Below are positions 49,019 to 62,658 of a DNA stretch of 64,000 bases, one piece after another. Every line of letters begins with the position of its first letter. Positions within the stretch are counted from its first letter, which is position 1. Under the pieces are notes generated by a model. It ran no database searches, was not told the origin of the DNA, and saw only the letters and a list, made by a program, of their open reading frames with translations. Origin of the DNA: Adineta ricciae (Eukaryota > Rotifera > Eurotatoria > Adinetida > Adinetidae); the NCBI GenBank assembly GCA_905250025.1, contig CAJNOJ010000076.1:349443-413442 (forward strand). Reading direction: 5' to 3'. A program made the translations under genes and the position numbers.

Positions 49019-50131
49019 CCGTGGAAGAGTATAGTCAGCTTTGCACACAACGCGAAGAAAAAAATGCGACGAAAAGAAGAGAAGGGTGAAAAACACAGTC
49101 GAGTAAAAAGAAGTCGCAACTTGTTCTCCTCTTTCACATTTCTACTCTATGTTTTCTTTTAGTCATTGCTGCTCTACTAGGCGTATGGAATGACGTCATC
49201 ACGAGATTAAAATCCTATGATTTATAATAAATAATACGAAAAGCATAATCCTACGAAATATATATAACACACAAATGAGCATTTAATACAGATAGGCACC
49301 GGGTTCACTGTCTCGATGGTCTCAGGGAGCGGTAAATTATTTAAGAGCAGCTTGGAATATCGTAATCATAAGTATAAATGTTCTCAGCAACAGTGACAGA
49401 TAAAATGTTCGCGGCACATTTTGACATGCTCTACGTTTTAGTCATCTTATAGTGAATAACACATAATGAAATAGAAGTATGATTGTGTAACATGAACTGT
49501 TTTGAGGACGTTTTCGCATGTTGAGCAATCTTTTTCTTCGGAGAAAGATAGTTCATAATTTCTCTACTTTAATTAAACCTTTTAAAGTGAATAGTACGTT
49601 GCTATTTTTGAAAATGTTGTTTTTCGAAAAGAAATTATATGCTTGTGTGGCCTTTGGTGAGAACGCATGCATGATTTCGATGTTCTGTCTGACTTTGTAA
49701 TACTTTTATTAAACCCAAAAGGAAATACAGGCTGGATTTTTCAGCCAAACTAAACATTTTGAATAATCTGTGATCATCCTGGCTTATGTTAGTTCAGTTT
49801 GTAAACAATAATTATAAATAACGATTTTCGTATCGCATGAATATTGATCTAATAGTGCGTTCCGATTGATTTATAGAGAGATGAAAGATAGCGACAGGTT
49901 GGTGATAAGTTTTCGTGTAATATAGAACAGTTGATCAAGGACAGAACTTTTATTTTAACATTCATTTTGAAAATCATATATTTCACATTCGGTATATAAA
50001 ACTGCATTTATTCTATATCAATCAATGAAGTCTTTTTTTTTGTAATAAATTTTATCATTTATATGAAAAACAAAGAAAAGATATGTGAATGCAATAAGTA
50101 CAATTTGAACAGATATAAAAAGAAGTATGTG
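49019..50131. other. intergenic, nothing recognised
   Basis: 5' flank of the nuclear receptor and 3' flank of the coiled-coil gene. AT-rich; a slightly GC-richer stretch at 49290-49345 shows no clear fold. No gene recognised. Confidence 0.4.
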
Positions 50132-53100
50132 TTATGATTCATCTTTGCTCTGAAACAGAAAATGAAATGAAAATCAATTTCATTAGGTCATAGAAATGAC
50201 TTACAAGAGAAATCATTAATGGTCTAGCAGTTGATGTTGGTTTTCTCATACTACTACTGTTCGTCGTGATAATCGAATCACTTGCACTAACCATACTTGT
50301 AGTTGAGTCAAATGACATTGTTTGTCGACTTGAATTTGAATGTCTGAATATTGCTTTTGTTGCCGTTATTGCCGGATCTTTGTCAACATTTCGTAGAAGA
50401 TCCGGAATGTCAATGGTTTTGGATTTATCAGTAGATGTATGTGTTGAATTTTGCTGGTCGTCAGAAGACGAACTTTCAACGTTACTAGTATTGAGTTTGA
50501 CTTGTTCATCTGGTTTTGACGGCGCATTTGTTGAGTTCGAGGGAGTAGCGACGTTGTCCGAGGTATTCCGTTTGCTTTTTGATGTCTTGTCATTGGAAAC
50601 ATCAAACTTATGAATGAGATCTTTCAATCCGGATGTTCGTCTGACTAATGTTGGGCCTGTCGATTCAGTACTCGCGGATGGATTCGTTTCTTTGCGAGAT
50701 GTTCCATTCGGTGCTGTGGTTGGTTTCGCTGTCGCTTTTTTCAGTTCAACCAGACGGCCTCGTTGTTTTGACTGAACAGTAGTCGTAGGAGCTGGTGGCG
50801 GGAGTTTTTTCTTTGCATCTTTCGTATCCTTCGCCGCGCTTGCTGAGGATGACGAAGATGTTGATGCTGTTGGTAGCACTGCCGGCGGTAGTGTCACGGA
50901 ATTTGGTTGTGAAGAAGAAGGTGAAGAAGACGAAGAAGTAGGTTCTGGCTGGGCTTTTGGTGCCGATGATGAAGAAGGAGGTGGAGGGGGAGGAGGAGAT
51001 GGTTCTTGTTCAGGTATAACAGCGTCTTTTGAGCGAAAACGAAACGGTGAACGATGTCTCAGGGTCTTCAATATACCCTTTGATGGACGATTGCCAGAAT
51101 GATCTGATTTTCTCGCCGTTCGTTCTTTAGTTTCCAAATCAATATCTTCATCGAGGAAATGAACAGTAGCCGCTGTTGCTTGTGCAGCTGCTGCTCCTTT
51201 ATCTGGCGATTGTACACGAAAGCGAAAACGACGACTCAATGAAAAGAATCGATTTTTCGATGTGCCCATTGAATTACCAGTGGTGGCTGCCGTCACTGAA
51301 CTGGACATTATATCAGATACAACACTCTCATCTGGTGATGATATCGAAGATGGCAAATGTTCATGACTACTATTCGTATTATTGTCAAAACGGGATCGTC
51401 GTTGAGTTGCAGTTGAAGTTCCGATTGGATTATTTTCCGGTGGAGCTGAAGCTAATCGTTTTTTGGCTGCTAATGCATCAGAATAATTAACTATATTAGT
51501 AAAACTATCATCACGAACAATTGATGCGCTCTTTTCGGATTTTCTAAAGGTGAAAATAAGAAAAATGTAGCAAAAGAGTTTTATTGAACTTAGAGGTTTG
51601 ATTCACGTTTATCAAGTATATATTTTTGTGCTACTTGCGGGAAACTGAAGATATGATATCTCAAGGAGCGAAGAATATAGGATGCTGTCTTTGTTTCTGC
51701 AGATATGTACGGTGAGATCAAACAGAAAGATCATTATTACCATTTGTTTTCTTCTTCATCTTCCTCTTTTTTCTTCTTCATCTTCTTCGAAAATGCTACG
51801 CAATGTCTGTATGCAAGATGTCGACAATAAGAAGAAAAATATTTAGTACTAAGAATACAAGCCTCAAGAGGGGAACAAGAACGAAGAAGAATTACCATCG
51901 ATCGTGTCACATATCATTCAATCAATAGAGACGATCCTGTCACTCACGCTTTTCTCCAAAAGGAATGTTATGAGATCGACTAACTTTGTTTTTCATTCTT
52001 CTATTTCGTTCGACTCATACAATATTGGAAAGGAAACAGACTGTCATTTCTATCATACTTACGCTCGAATAAAATCCATAAAACGACGATATGAAAATAG
52101 GTGATCTTCAACACGATCAATTTTGCTTGCAATCTATAGTTAACAAACAAGTTATTACGCGTGAAAACTATTCAGAATGAATAGCAAAACATACTTCTTC
52201 AATACTAGCTGCCGTATTTTCTTGCGCCGAATATGTTTTGTCGAACATACGTTGCTTATCTCGATCGGTTATTGCCACTGGCAAAGGTACTGAATCGTCC
52301 ATTGTACCAACAATTTCATTAGCACTAGCTGCTCGTCCATCGATAGTTCCATGTGGAAGATCAGTGTCATCTGCTAATGTTTCTCGACTGAAACTTGACA
52401 AGCTTGTCTTGGTTGTAGCATCATGTTGAAAACTATTCATCGATAATGGACCAATGCTGATATCACGAACAAGATGACTAGTATTATCACTACCAGATTT
52501 GATCTACGGACAAATAGTGTCATATGTGAACAGAAAAAAAAATGCTTCAGGTTCTTTACTTGTCTTAACAATCGATCAAATTTGACTAAGACTGATTCTT
52601 TGGCATTATATTGTTGCCTCAATTGAGCATACAGATCACTTTGTTGCTTTCTCCAATAATTCCAATCGGATGAGTTTTTATCGCGTAAACGTTGCATTTC
52701 ATTTTTGAGCAATTGAACATCATCAACGACGGCTTCTAGTTCCTTGATTTTATTCAACAATAATTCATTTTCTGTCATGAGAACATTGATCTTTTCGGTG
52801 AGATGACTTGGTGCTTCTCGATTGCTTATTTGCTTCTGTAAATCTTTGGCCAGCTGTTGAGATTGTTGCAGTTGTTTCTGCAAGTCAGTACGTTCTTTTT
52901 TCCATACAGTATCCAGATCTTTTCGTTGACGTTTTGTTACTTTGGATAATTGTTCTTCCAACTAAACAAAGAAGATTTCTTTCGACATCACCGAACATTT
53001 GTCTCGTTTACTTCGTTAATCTTTCCNNNNNNNNNNNNNNNNNNNNNNNNNNNNNTCTGTAAATCTTTGGCCAGCTGTTGAGATTGTTGCAGTTGTTTCT

Positions 53101-55887
53101 GCAAGTCAGTACGTTCTTTTTTCCATACAGTATCCAGATCTTTTCGTTGACGTTTTGTTACTTTGGATAATTGTTCTTCCAACTAAACAAAGAAGATTTC
53201 TTTCGACATCACCGAACATTTGTCTCGTTTACTTCGTTAATCTTTCCCGTATATTCAACTCGTTGTATTTCCCATTGTTGCTTATCGATATTATATTTAT
53301 TTTGTTTTTCTTGACTGTGAAGTTCAAGATCATATAATTTCTGACGGAGACGATCAACCGCATTCTGTAGTTCAGATTTCAATTTGATACTTTCATCGTA
53401 CTATAACCAAAAGAACGTCGTGAATTTTTCTAAAGACGAATTACTCAATTACTTTGCGTTGTTTTTCGGCCATGTCTGTTTTCAATCTTGCCCATGCATG
53501 TCCATCAGCATCGTATTTGACTTGTAATTCTTTGTATTTCTTTTCCAGATCTTTGATGATTTTCAGTAATTCATCCTTTTCATTGTTGGATTGATTCAGA
53601 CGAAGTTTATGCGATTCTATTTCAGCATCAATGATCTGTTGGCGACATTCCGCTTTCACGCGCGCAATTTCATCTTCTACGAGTAATGATTTTGGTCGTT
53701 CCTAAACACATCATATTCAATACACACAAATTGTCATCTATCGCGAACAAACCATTGATACAAAAAATAAAATAGTCACAACCTGTCACTACAATCCTAT
53801 TGTACGTAATTACTGCTCTTTCATCTGTTCATGGGACAAATATGCTACTCGAAAGTGTCATTTCTCATCGACGACATGTGTTGGATGATTTATACAGAAC
53901 TCGTAATATTAGAAGATCGTAAGTATTGCTCAAACAGATGGTTCTCAAACGAAGACAAGACTGTGATAGAGGACAGATGTGACAAATCTAGTTTATCGAA
54001 TTGCGAGAAGAAACATTTATCTTTGATAAAGATCATCGAAATTGAATTAGTGAGAGATATTTTTGTTGAGATGCTGATTTCATTCTTCGATAGCTAACTT
54101 ACACTTTGTTGATTTAATCGTAGAGTTTCCAAGTCGTATCGTAACATTTCTTTTTCCATATTTAACTTGTCCATTTCTTTGGCCATGGATGTAATTTGTT
54201 CTTCCAATTGTTTGCCAAGTGTGTAATACTTCTCTTCTAATTCACGTAATTCCATTCGATGCTTTTGGCATTCTTTCACTTTAGTTTCAATAATATCTTC
54301 CTTTTCGATAATTTTCATCGATAGTTCATTGACACGTGTTTGTTTTTGGTCAAGTTTCTTTTCGAATGTAACGATCGATTGACGTAATTGTTCAACGTGT
54401 CGAGTATCTTGTGCTTGTTTAGCGTTCAATGCTACTAACCGTGTGTTCTCTTTTTGCAATTCATTATTGGCCGTTTTCTGCTGTTCAAGATTCTTCTCCA
54501 ATGTTTGAGTCGTTGTAATTTGAGCTTTCAATTGCTCTTCGACTTTTTTCGATGACAACTGTATGTTATCGATAGTTGTTTGTAATTGATGACAGATCTG
54601 TTGAGTATCTTCGAGTTCACGTTTAGTATTATCGAGTTCTTCAAGGAGTGTACAAGTATCACTGGCATCATAAGTTAAATTTGTTAATCGATAGCGGATT
54701 TTATCGAGAACTTCTTGTTTATTTTGGATAAGACTTAGAAATTCATTTGCTTGATGAACAATTGTCGATGTTTGTTGATTCGATTTGCTAATTATTGTTG
54801 AAACATCTTCGACCTAATAAAAAAAATACAAAATTTTTCTTAGTATTTTCTTTTCCTCTTCATTCAGGACACAAATCTTGGCCTCACTGATTATTTTCGC
54901 TCATCTTATCCCATCAAATGCGCATATTAATCATCTTATTCAGATATGACTGATCTCACTCAAACTTTCTTTTTCGAGTAGTCCGCTTCCACTTCCATTG
55001 CATAATGTTTAAACAAGCGTATTCTTTTCTTGTCTGAAGAAATCAGCCTAGAGCTGCTAAACAACTTGAGCATGATGCAAAATCCATTACATCCATTTCT
55101 TCTGAGAAGAAAAGCTAATTTCACACATGAATAGATTAGATAAGAAATAACATACAGGTGCTTGTTTACTCCATCGATTGGGTCGTAGAGATTGTTGTAG
55201 ATCAGTTAGAATCTTGTCGTCGAGTTTGTTTTCTTTGATGAACGTGATTAGATTGTCTAGAAACGAGAGAACGAAAAAGTGAAATTGTGATTTGCGTGAA
55301 AGAAAGAATTCTCTTACTAATTTTATCAGTAAATAATTGAAGATCTTCGTTAATTGCATCACCAACGTTTTGCTTCGATTGTTCATCGAGTTTAACCAAA
55401 AGAGTTTCTTTTTCCTGGAAGAGAAAAGAAAAACAGTAGAAAAGAAAGATTCGCCAGTGAACTGTTTTACCAAAACAGAATTGTTCAGTTCGTCTTCTAA
55501 TCTGAGCAACTTATTTTTTAATAAACGAATTTCGTCAAATGAAGCATCTAATTGTTCTCGAAGATTTCCTCCTCCGTCAACACTCACACCACGCCGTGAT
55601 CGATTTCCGTCATCATTGCCATGATTATTATTGTTACCATTGGACGTTCTGTCAACACTTCGACTACGTTGTTTTAATATCTTATATTGAATGCGCAATT
55701 GAGAGATTTCATTATCACGACTGGTAAGATCTTGTTTAAGTTGAGTCATTTCATCATTAAGTATGGAAATTTTTTGTTGATATGCATTCATTAAGTCTGA
55801 GATATCATGTCCATTAACATTCGTCGATGATTTCAAATAAAGATTGGTTTTATTTACATTTGAATTGAACCATGCTAATTCTTCCAT
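50132..55887 (-). CDS. long coiled-coil cytoskeletal-type protein, unknown
   Basis: About eleven exons from MEELAWFNS at 55887 to SKDES and stop at 50132. The N-terminal two thirds are heptad coiled coil (LMNAYQQKISILNDEMTQLK, LEDELNNSVL, VEEQLKAQITTTQTLEKNLE, MEKEMLRYDLETLRLNQQS, SHKLRLNQSNNEKDELLKII, WKKERTDLQKQLQQSQQ). The last third is disordered: Pro/Ser runs, basic patches (RRFRFRVQSPDK, LRHRSPFRFRSKD) and a short conserved-looking RRTSGLKDLIHKFDV. The domain order recalls microtubule-associated coiled-coil proteins, but I cannot name the family. An N gap with duplicated flanks sits in one coiled-coil exon (about 52960-53240), so that exon is present twice in the sequence and the joined model must use it once. 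Confidence 0.75.
52835..53026. repeat. left copy of a 192-bp exact direct repeat at an N gap
   Basis: This block, starting tctgtaaatctttgg and ending ctttcc, recurs base for base at 53056-53247. The two copies flank the N run. It contains an exon end of the coiled-coil gene plus the adjoining intron. Confidence 0.9.
53027..53055. other. assembly gap (29 N)
   Basis: Run of N between two identical 192-bp blocks. The most likely origin is two contig ends that overlap but were scaffolded instead of merged. Confidence 0.9.
53056..53247. repeat. right copy of the 192-bp repeat
   Basis: Identical to 52835-53026 and adjoining the N run; see that entry. Confidence 0.9.
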
Positions 55888-58337
55888 GAGAACATATTCT
55901 CGAAAAAGTGATTCGTATAAATGAACAGATAATTGCCATGAANTGCCATTTGATAATTAACGTTTTTGAATTATCAACGAGAGTATAAGGAAACAATCAA
56001 GCACGATAATAGGATATCGATGACACCGAGAAACTAACTATCAGTAATGCTTTTACTAACATCATCATTGATGAAGACCGAATTGTTCAACAATATGTTC
56101 GTCTCTTTCTTTTTTTTTCTCTCTCTCGCTCTTCTTCTTACTTTTTTTTTTCTTTTTCTCTTTCTCTCTGCCTAATAAAATCTATACCAAAAATACGACA
56201 ATGCACAACTAGCTGTATGAGAAAGAAGAATATGTAGACGAAGAAGAAGAAAAGGAATAACTGTACAATACGCACACACGTACATACATCAAATGGTTAA
56301 AGCACAAAAAAAAGGGAGAGGAGAACGCGGCGAGTTCTTTTTTTTCTTTTCTCACTCTTATATTCGTCTTTCTCACTTTGGTGCCAAAGTGTGTACAAGA
56401 AAGAGAAGAAGAAAAAGACCATATACGCGCTCGATACCACCGTGTATATAAGGAAGATAATCAAGTAATGAAAGAAAGGACGAAGAAGAACAAGAGGAAA
56501 GAAAAAAAATATGCTTTGCATATACATAATGGAGGTTATCAGGCATTTTTCTTCGTTTTTTCTCTGATGCTTTTACCAATTACCAGCGTCGAGCGATATT
56601 GGAAATGGTTCCAAGATGATGATGATGATGATGAGACAAACAAACCGGAGACATCGATGTACATATCAGCCTTCCTGTTGCGCATTACTGAAGTTTCTTC
56701 TAACGATGATTATATTGTCGAGCCAATCGATGCGGTCAAGGCATGTTGTTATTAGTGTTTTAGTATCTGATGGTATGTTTCGACGTTGATCAAAAGCAAT
56801 CTCTCGCTAAGTTATCGAAGTTGAATACATATAGATTATCAACGTCTATAATGTGTTCCATGTTCGCAATCAATAGTGTTAAAGATGTTCCCATTAAGAG
56901 CAAATTACGTCATAGGTTCCTTGGAGAAATTAGATCTGCGATAAATAATTATTCGATGATTTATTTTGATTTCCATGTTGACATTTGACTTTCATTGAAA
57001 ATTGAGAAGAAAATCTATTATCCAAATATTTTCATACAAGAATTCTCTTCCTTTTGTTGATAAGTCTTGTTAATTCGATTACTAATCTTTCTCTCTCTCT
57101 CTCTCTTGACGAATTAGTAGAACAATATTTAGATTATCAAGTGTTAGAACTATCAATCATGAATCTATCCATCATCAAGAACTTTCCTATTCTATCGACT
57201 TATCGAACGTGATTTTCGTCGATGAAAGATTTCTTGCTTTATTTCTCTCGAGATAAATTATTAATCAATGCGATTCCATTATTGTATCTATGCATTATTG
57301 AACAGGATCGATTGCCATTGGATGGACAAAAGTGAGATTAAATATACATGAGAATCAATTACAATGAACTTGAAATAATTCGACAGGAAAGAAAAACTGA
57401 AAAATAGTTTGAATTGTGCTCGTCAGTTATGAATATTTCATGTGAATGAGATTTTATCGATGTTAATAGCTTTGGTAACTGATACGAACAAAGAAACTAA
57501 ATGAGTAATGAAAAGTGACAAAGAAAAACAGGAACAGACTATGAAATAGTATAAACACTAATCAAAAATGGACAGAACGATTCCAAATGAACGTCTGTAT
57601 CAATAACTATTCATTTCCTTTGACCATTCATATCTCATGATTACATCTACCTAGAGCGATAATTATTTTTTTATCTTTATTTCAATGTAATATCACTATC
57701 AGTTATAATATATCCCGATTGAATTTGCTCGAAATAAACCAGAGTGAATAACAAAAAGCGATGAAAGATCATTAGAAAAGTCTTTTCTTCTTCAGCTGAA
57801 AGCAGACATGTTTACAGTGATTGATACTAATATAACAAATAACTTTCTTCTTCCATTCATCATATTGTTTTACTTTCTTCATGTTGTTGATGTGTACGCC
57901 ATGCTAATTTGGTATTTCGTCGAATGGCGGTAGTCAAAGCATACTAATGACGTGGAAAATATTCGAAATGGAAAGTGATTGGCTCAGCGCGATGATGTAG
58001 TAGAATTTGAAATTCGTGATAATGACGATGGTTTTGTACGTTGTAGTTTTAATTGCTGATTGAAAGTCGAGAAGAGAACGAATGGGTATTTGTGTACACA
58101 TGAGTGTTCTGTTTGGTTTTGTTGTTGTGATTCATTGAATAAGAAATGAAATGATTCTTTTCAAAAAAAATCATACATCGCAAAAAGTGAATGAAGAAGA
58201 GAGAACTTGTCCTTAAAAATAAACAAATGTACAAGAGAAAAAGAAAGTGCTGAGGCGAGTTTCTTTTTAACAAAAGTTTATGAAATTCAGACAGTAAATA
58301 AATATTGAAATGATTATTCAAATGTTTGGATAGAAAT
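55888..58337. other. long intergenic region, simple sequence
   Basis: Single N at 55943. CT-rich and poly-T runs at 56100-56180 and (TC)n at about 57090-57107. Frames over 56297-56755 are open by A/G-rich composition. No gene recognised. The 5' flank of the coiled-coil gene lies at the left edge. Confidence 0.4.
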
Positions 58338-59770
58338 TTATAGTTGATAGTTGGCTGATCGACTAGTAAAAGTACGTTGGCACATACCTAATCGAACGCA
58401 TTGGCAACAAATCAATGAAAAGACGATGACAAGAAAGACGATGACACCGACAATAATACCAATGATTAGACCAGAATTCATATTCGGTATTACAGTTGAT
58501 GGATCTAGAAAGACAGAGAATCGAATTTGTCTTGAAATCATAGTCTAAATAGTCACTTACTTGATCCGTTAAAATAAATTGTAGTAGTCGATTCAATAGC
58601 ATTGACATTCAGTGAAATCGTATTACTCATCATTGTTGGTTCTGTTGTAGAACTAGTTGCTTCGTCGAGAATGGATGTTTCAACAATTTCTGAGGTGGCT
58701 GGATATGTTTTCGATTCTGTGATGGAAATTGATATGATCTCGGATGTACCATTTGATGTTGTGAGACGTTCAGTTGCGAAGTGAGTTGTCGTTTGAATAG
58801 AACTGCTTTCTACAGTATACTTATTCGTTGTCATAATGTTTGCAATAGATTGAGTGTTCATAGATACGGATAGCATATCACTTGTCTGTTCAGATTCAAG
58901 ATCATCAGTCGTAACTAGAGTTGATGCTGTTGTATCTATCTGTGTACTTAAAGGTGCACATAAGGTAATATTCATATTACAATAGGAACTTTGCGTACAG
59001 GCACATTCTTGAGATGTTACGTCAGTACCGAGAGAATACATATAATAGACATACGTTTGTGCATCTATCAATGGATTTTCTGGATAGGCTTGTATAACTG
59101 GTTTTAAATCATGAAGTTTTTTGTCAAGAAATATTCCGTAATTTTCTTCGAGATATCCTGTTTGTACTATCACATTATCACTGACGCCAATAGTACATAA
59201 AACCTTGTGACTATTGACATAATTATTACAAGTATCTTGATTGATCAATGAATGTTCGTAACAAGCTTCAGATACTTCGGATGTTTGATTACATTCAATT
59301 GTGTCACTTAATACAGGCAAGGGTTTTGGCAAAAGGCTAACATTAAATAGATTTCTATTGGCAATTTGACATGTTTCTAGATCTAAATTGCAATAATCCG
59401 AAGCACATATGCATAAAGTCATTTGATCGGCGGTTTCATACGACATTGGGTTGCATATGCCTGTTCCGATATCTGATGTTTCCGAGAAACCTTCACATTG
59501 CCGTGTAGCAATCAATCGACGAAAAACATTCATGAACCACATACCATTTTGAACGACGACATCATTTATTTCACTCGTGCTCTCCAGTGCTGTATAAATA
59601 CGAATAGCGCAAAGTTGAAAATCATTGTAGCGACCTTCAGTAGAATTGATTACACATGATAACTTTCCAGTTTGCTCAATAATAGTCGACACTGGCATAT
59701 TGAAGAAGGCGCGAACATGTTCAAAACTGATGATTAAAATTGACAAGTACACGATCAGACAAGGCCGCAT
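58338..59770 (-). CDS. type I surface protein, two Cys modules and mucin stalk
   Basis: Exons 59770-58562 and about 58506-58338. Signal peptide RPCLIVYLSILIISFEHVRA. Two related extracellular modules follow: the first from LCAIRIYT to TLCICASDYCNLDLETC, the second from KVLCTIGVSDN to ECACTQSSYCNMNITLC. Both end in CxCxxxxYCN, the closing pattern of Ly6-type three-finger domains. Then about 130 Ser/Thr-rich residues (SISITESKTYPATSEI), a membrane helix (GLIIGIIVGVIVFLVIVFSL) and a short Cys/Arg tail (CCQCVRLGMCQRTF). Several NxS/T sites. No named family; a receptor or adhesion role is inferred from architecture. Confidence 0.75.
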
Positions 59771-60408
59771 GATATGAAGTCAAATAAAGTATAGAATTGT
59801 TCTCTGAATGAAAGGCGATTGAGTACACAGAGAGAGAAAGATGAAGAGATTTAAATACTGTGATTAGTTGTAGCAAAATGTTACAGCAAGTCACATACAC
59901 ATTACGTCTCTTCTAATGATCACATGAAGTAAAACGAACGAGTTCGTTTCTTTTTTCAAATTCAAGTATGAAAAGAACAAATACCTCATCAACTTTTGCA
60001 TTATTGTAAAGAAAATGAAAGTTCTTTCGATTCTATGCTCACAAGAAAGCAGACTTTTTCAAGAGATTGTTAAAACAAAAAGAAACTCGTATAATGTCTA
60101 CTGATTCATCTTTTCAGACTTCGCCGCCATCAACATCATCGATGTTCTATTGAAATTTTTCGATTTGTTTACTAAAATTCTCCCTCGAGCAACTTCACAA
60201 GTCTATACTTTTGTTTCTCTCTATTTGTTTATATAATCAACAACAATCCAGATGATAACCAACGACCATTCGTCAGATTTTGCCTTTATTTATTACAGAC
60301 GAAAGAATAATAATGACATGTATGTAGATTATGACAACAAGCAGACGAGGAAAATCTATCTGGGATAGTTAAAGATAAAAAATGTCGAAAGAAACTCTCA
60401 ATTAATGA
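59771..60408. other. intergenic, nothing recognised
   Basis: 5' flank of the surface-protein gene and 3' flank of KAP3. AT-rich; no gene recognised. Confidence 0.4.
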
Positions 60409-60496
60409 TATGTTCGTTGACCTTGCGTAAAGTTCGCAGCGTCTATATCCATACCCATGTAATCATCACGCATGTATGTATATGGTTCTCTAAAAG
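60409..60496 (-). CDS. KIFAP3: alternative last exon of KAP3
   Basis: After a gcatcttttag acceptor the exon reads REPYTYMRDDYMGMDIDAAN and GQRTYH to a stop at 60409 when joined to the exon ending GAEMDID at about 60735. It enters in the same phase as the nearer last exon (60660-60552), which has its own stop. The two are thus interchangeable ends. Confidence 0.5.
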
Positions 60497-60551
60497 ATGC
60501 AGAAAACAGATACACATTCTTTGTCATTGAATCATGTTTTACAAAATGATG

Positions 60552-62374
<1,823 letters not shown>

Positions 62375-62658
62375 CTAAATATACAAGAAGAAGATTTCCA
62401 CGTGCGCCTCAAACCGGATGCCGATCCTATCCAATCCAGATCTGCAGTATCTTCTATCTTACGATGACTATTTATGAATTTATTATAGTCAGAAAAATAA
62501 TGTGTAATAAATTCAAAAAAAGCCTATTGAAAATAGGTCGAGCTACATTCTATATCTGTTGAAAAAAAACGCACGCACGCACACACACACAAACTAAATT
62601 CTGATTCGATTAATCAGAAGATTAAAAATAAATATATATTTATCTTCTCAATGAAATA
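62375..62658. other. short spacer with possible breakpoint
   Basis: 285 bp between the first KAP3 exon and the stop of the upstream gene. A GC-richer patch at about 62395-62460 differs from its surroundings; an AC-repeat (cgcacgcacgcacacacacac) lies at 62570-62590. It should contain the missing KAP3 exons but does not. Confidence 0.45.

Noticed and set aside
50266-50613. 115-codon plus frame
   Set aside because: Antisense of the Ser-rich disordered tail of the coiled-coil gene.
56297-56755. overlapping frames on both strands
   Set aside because: Poly-purine/poly-pyrimidine composition on both strands; no start context, splice signals or similarity.
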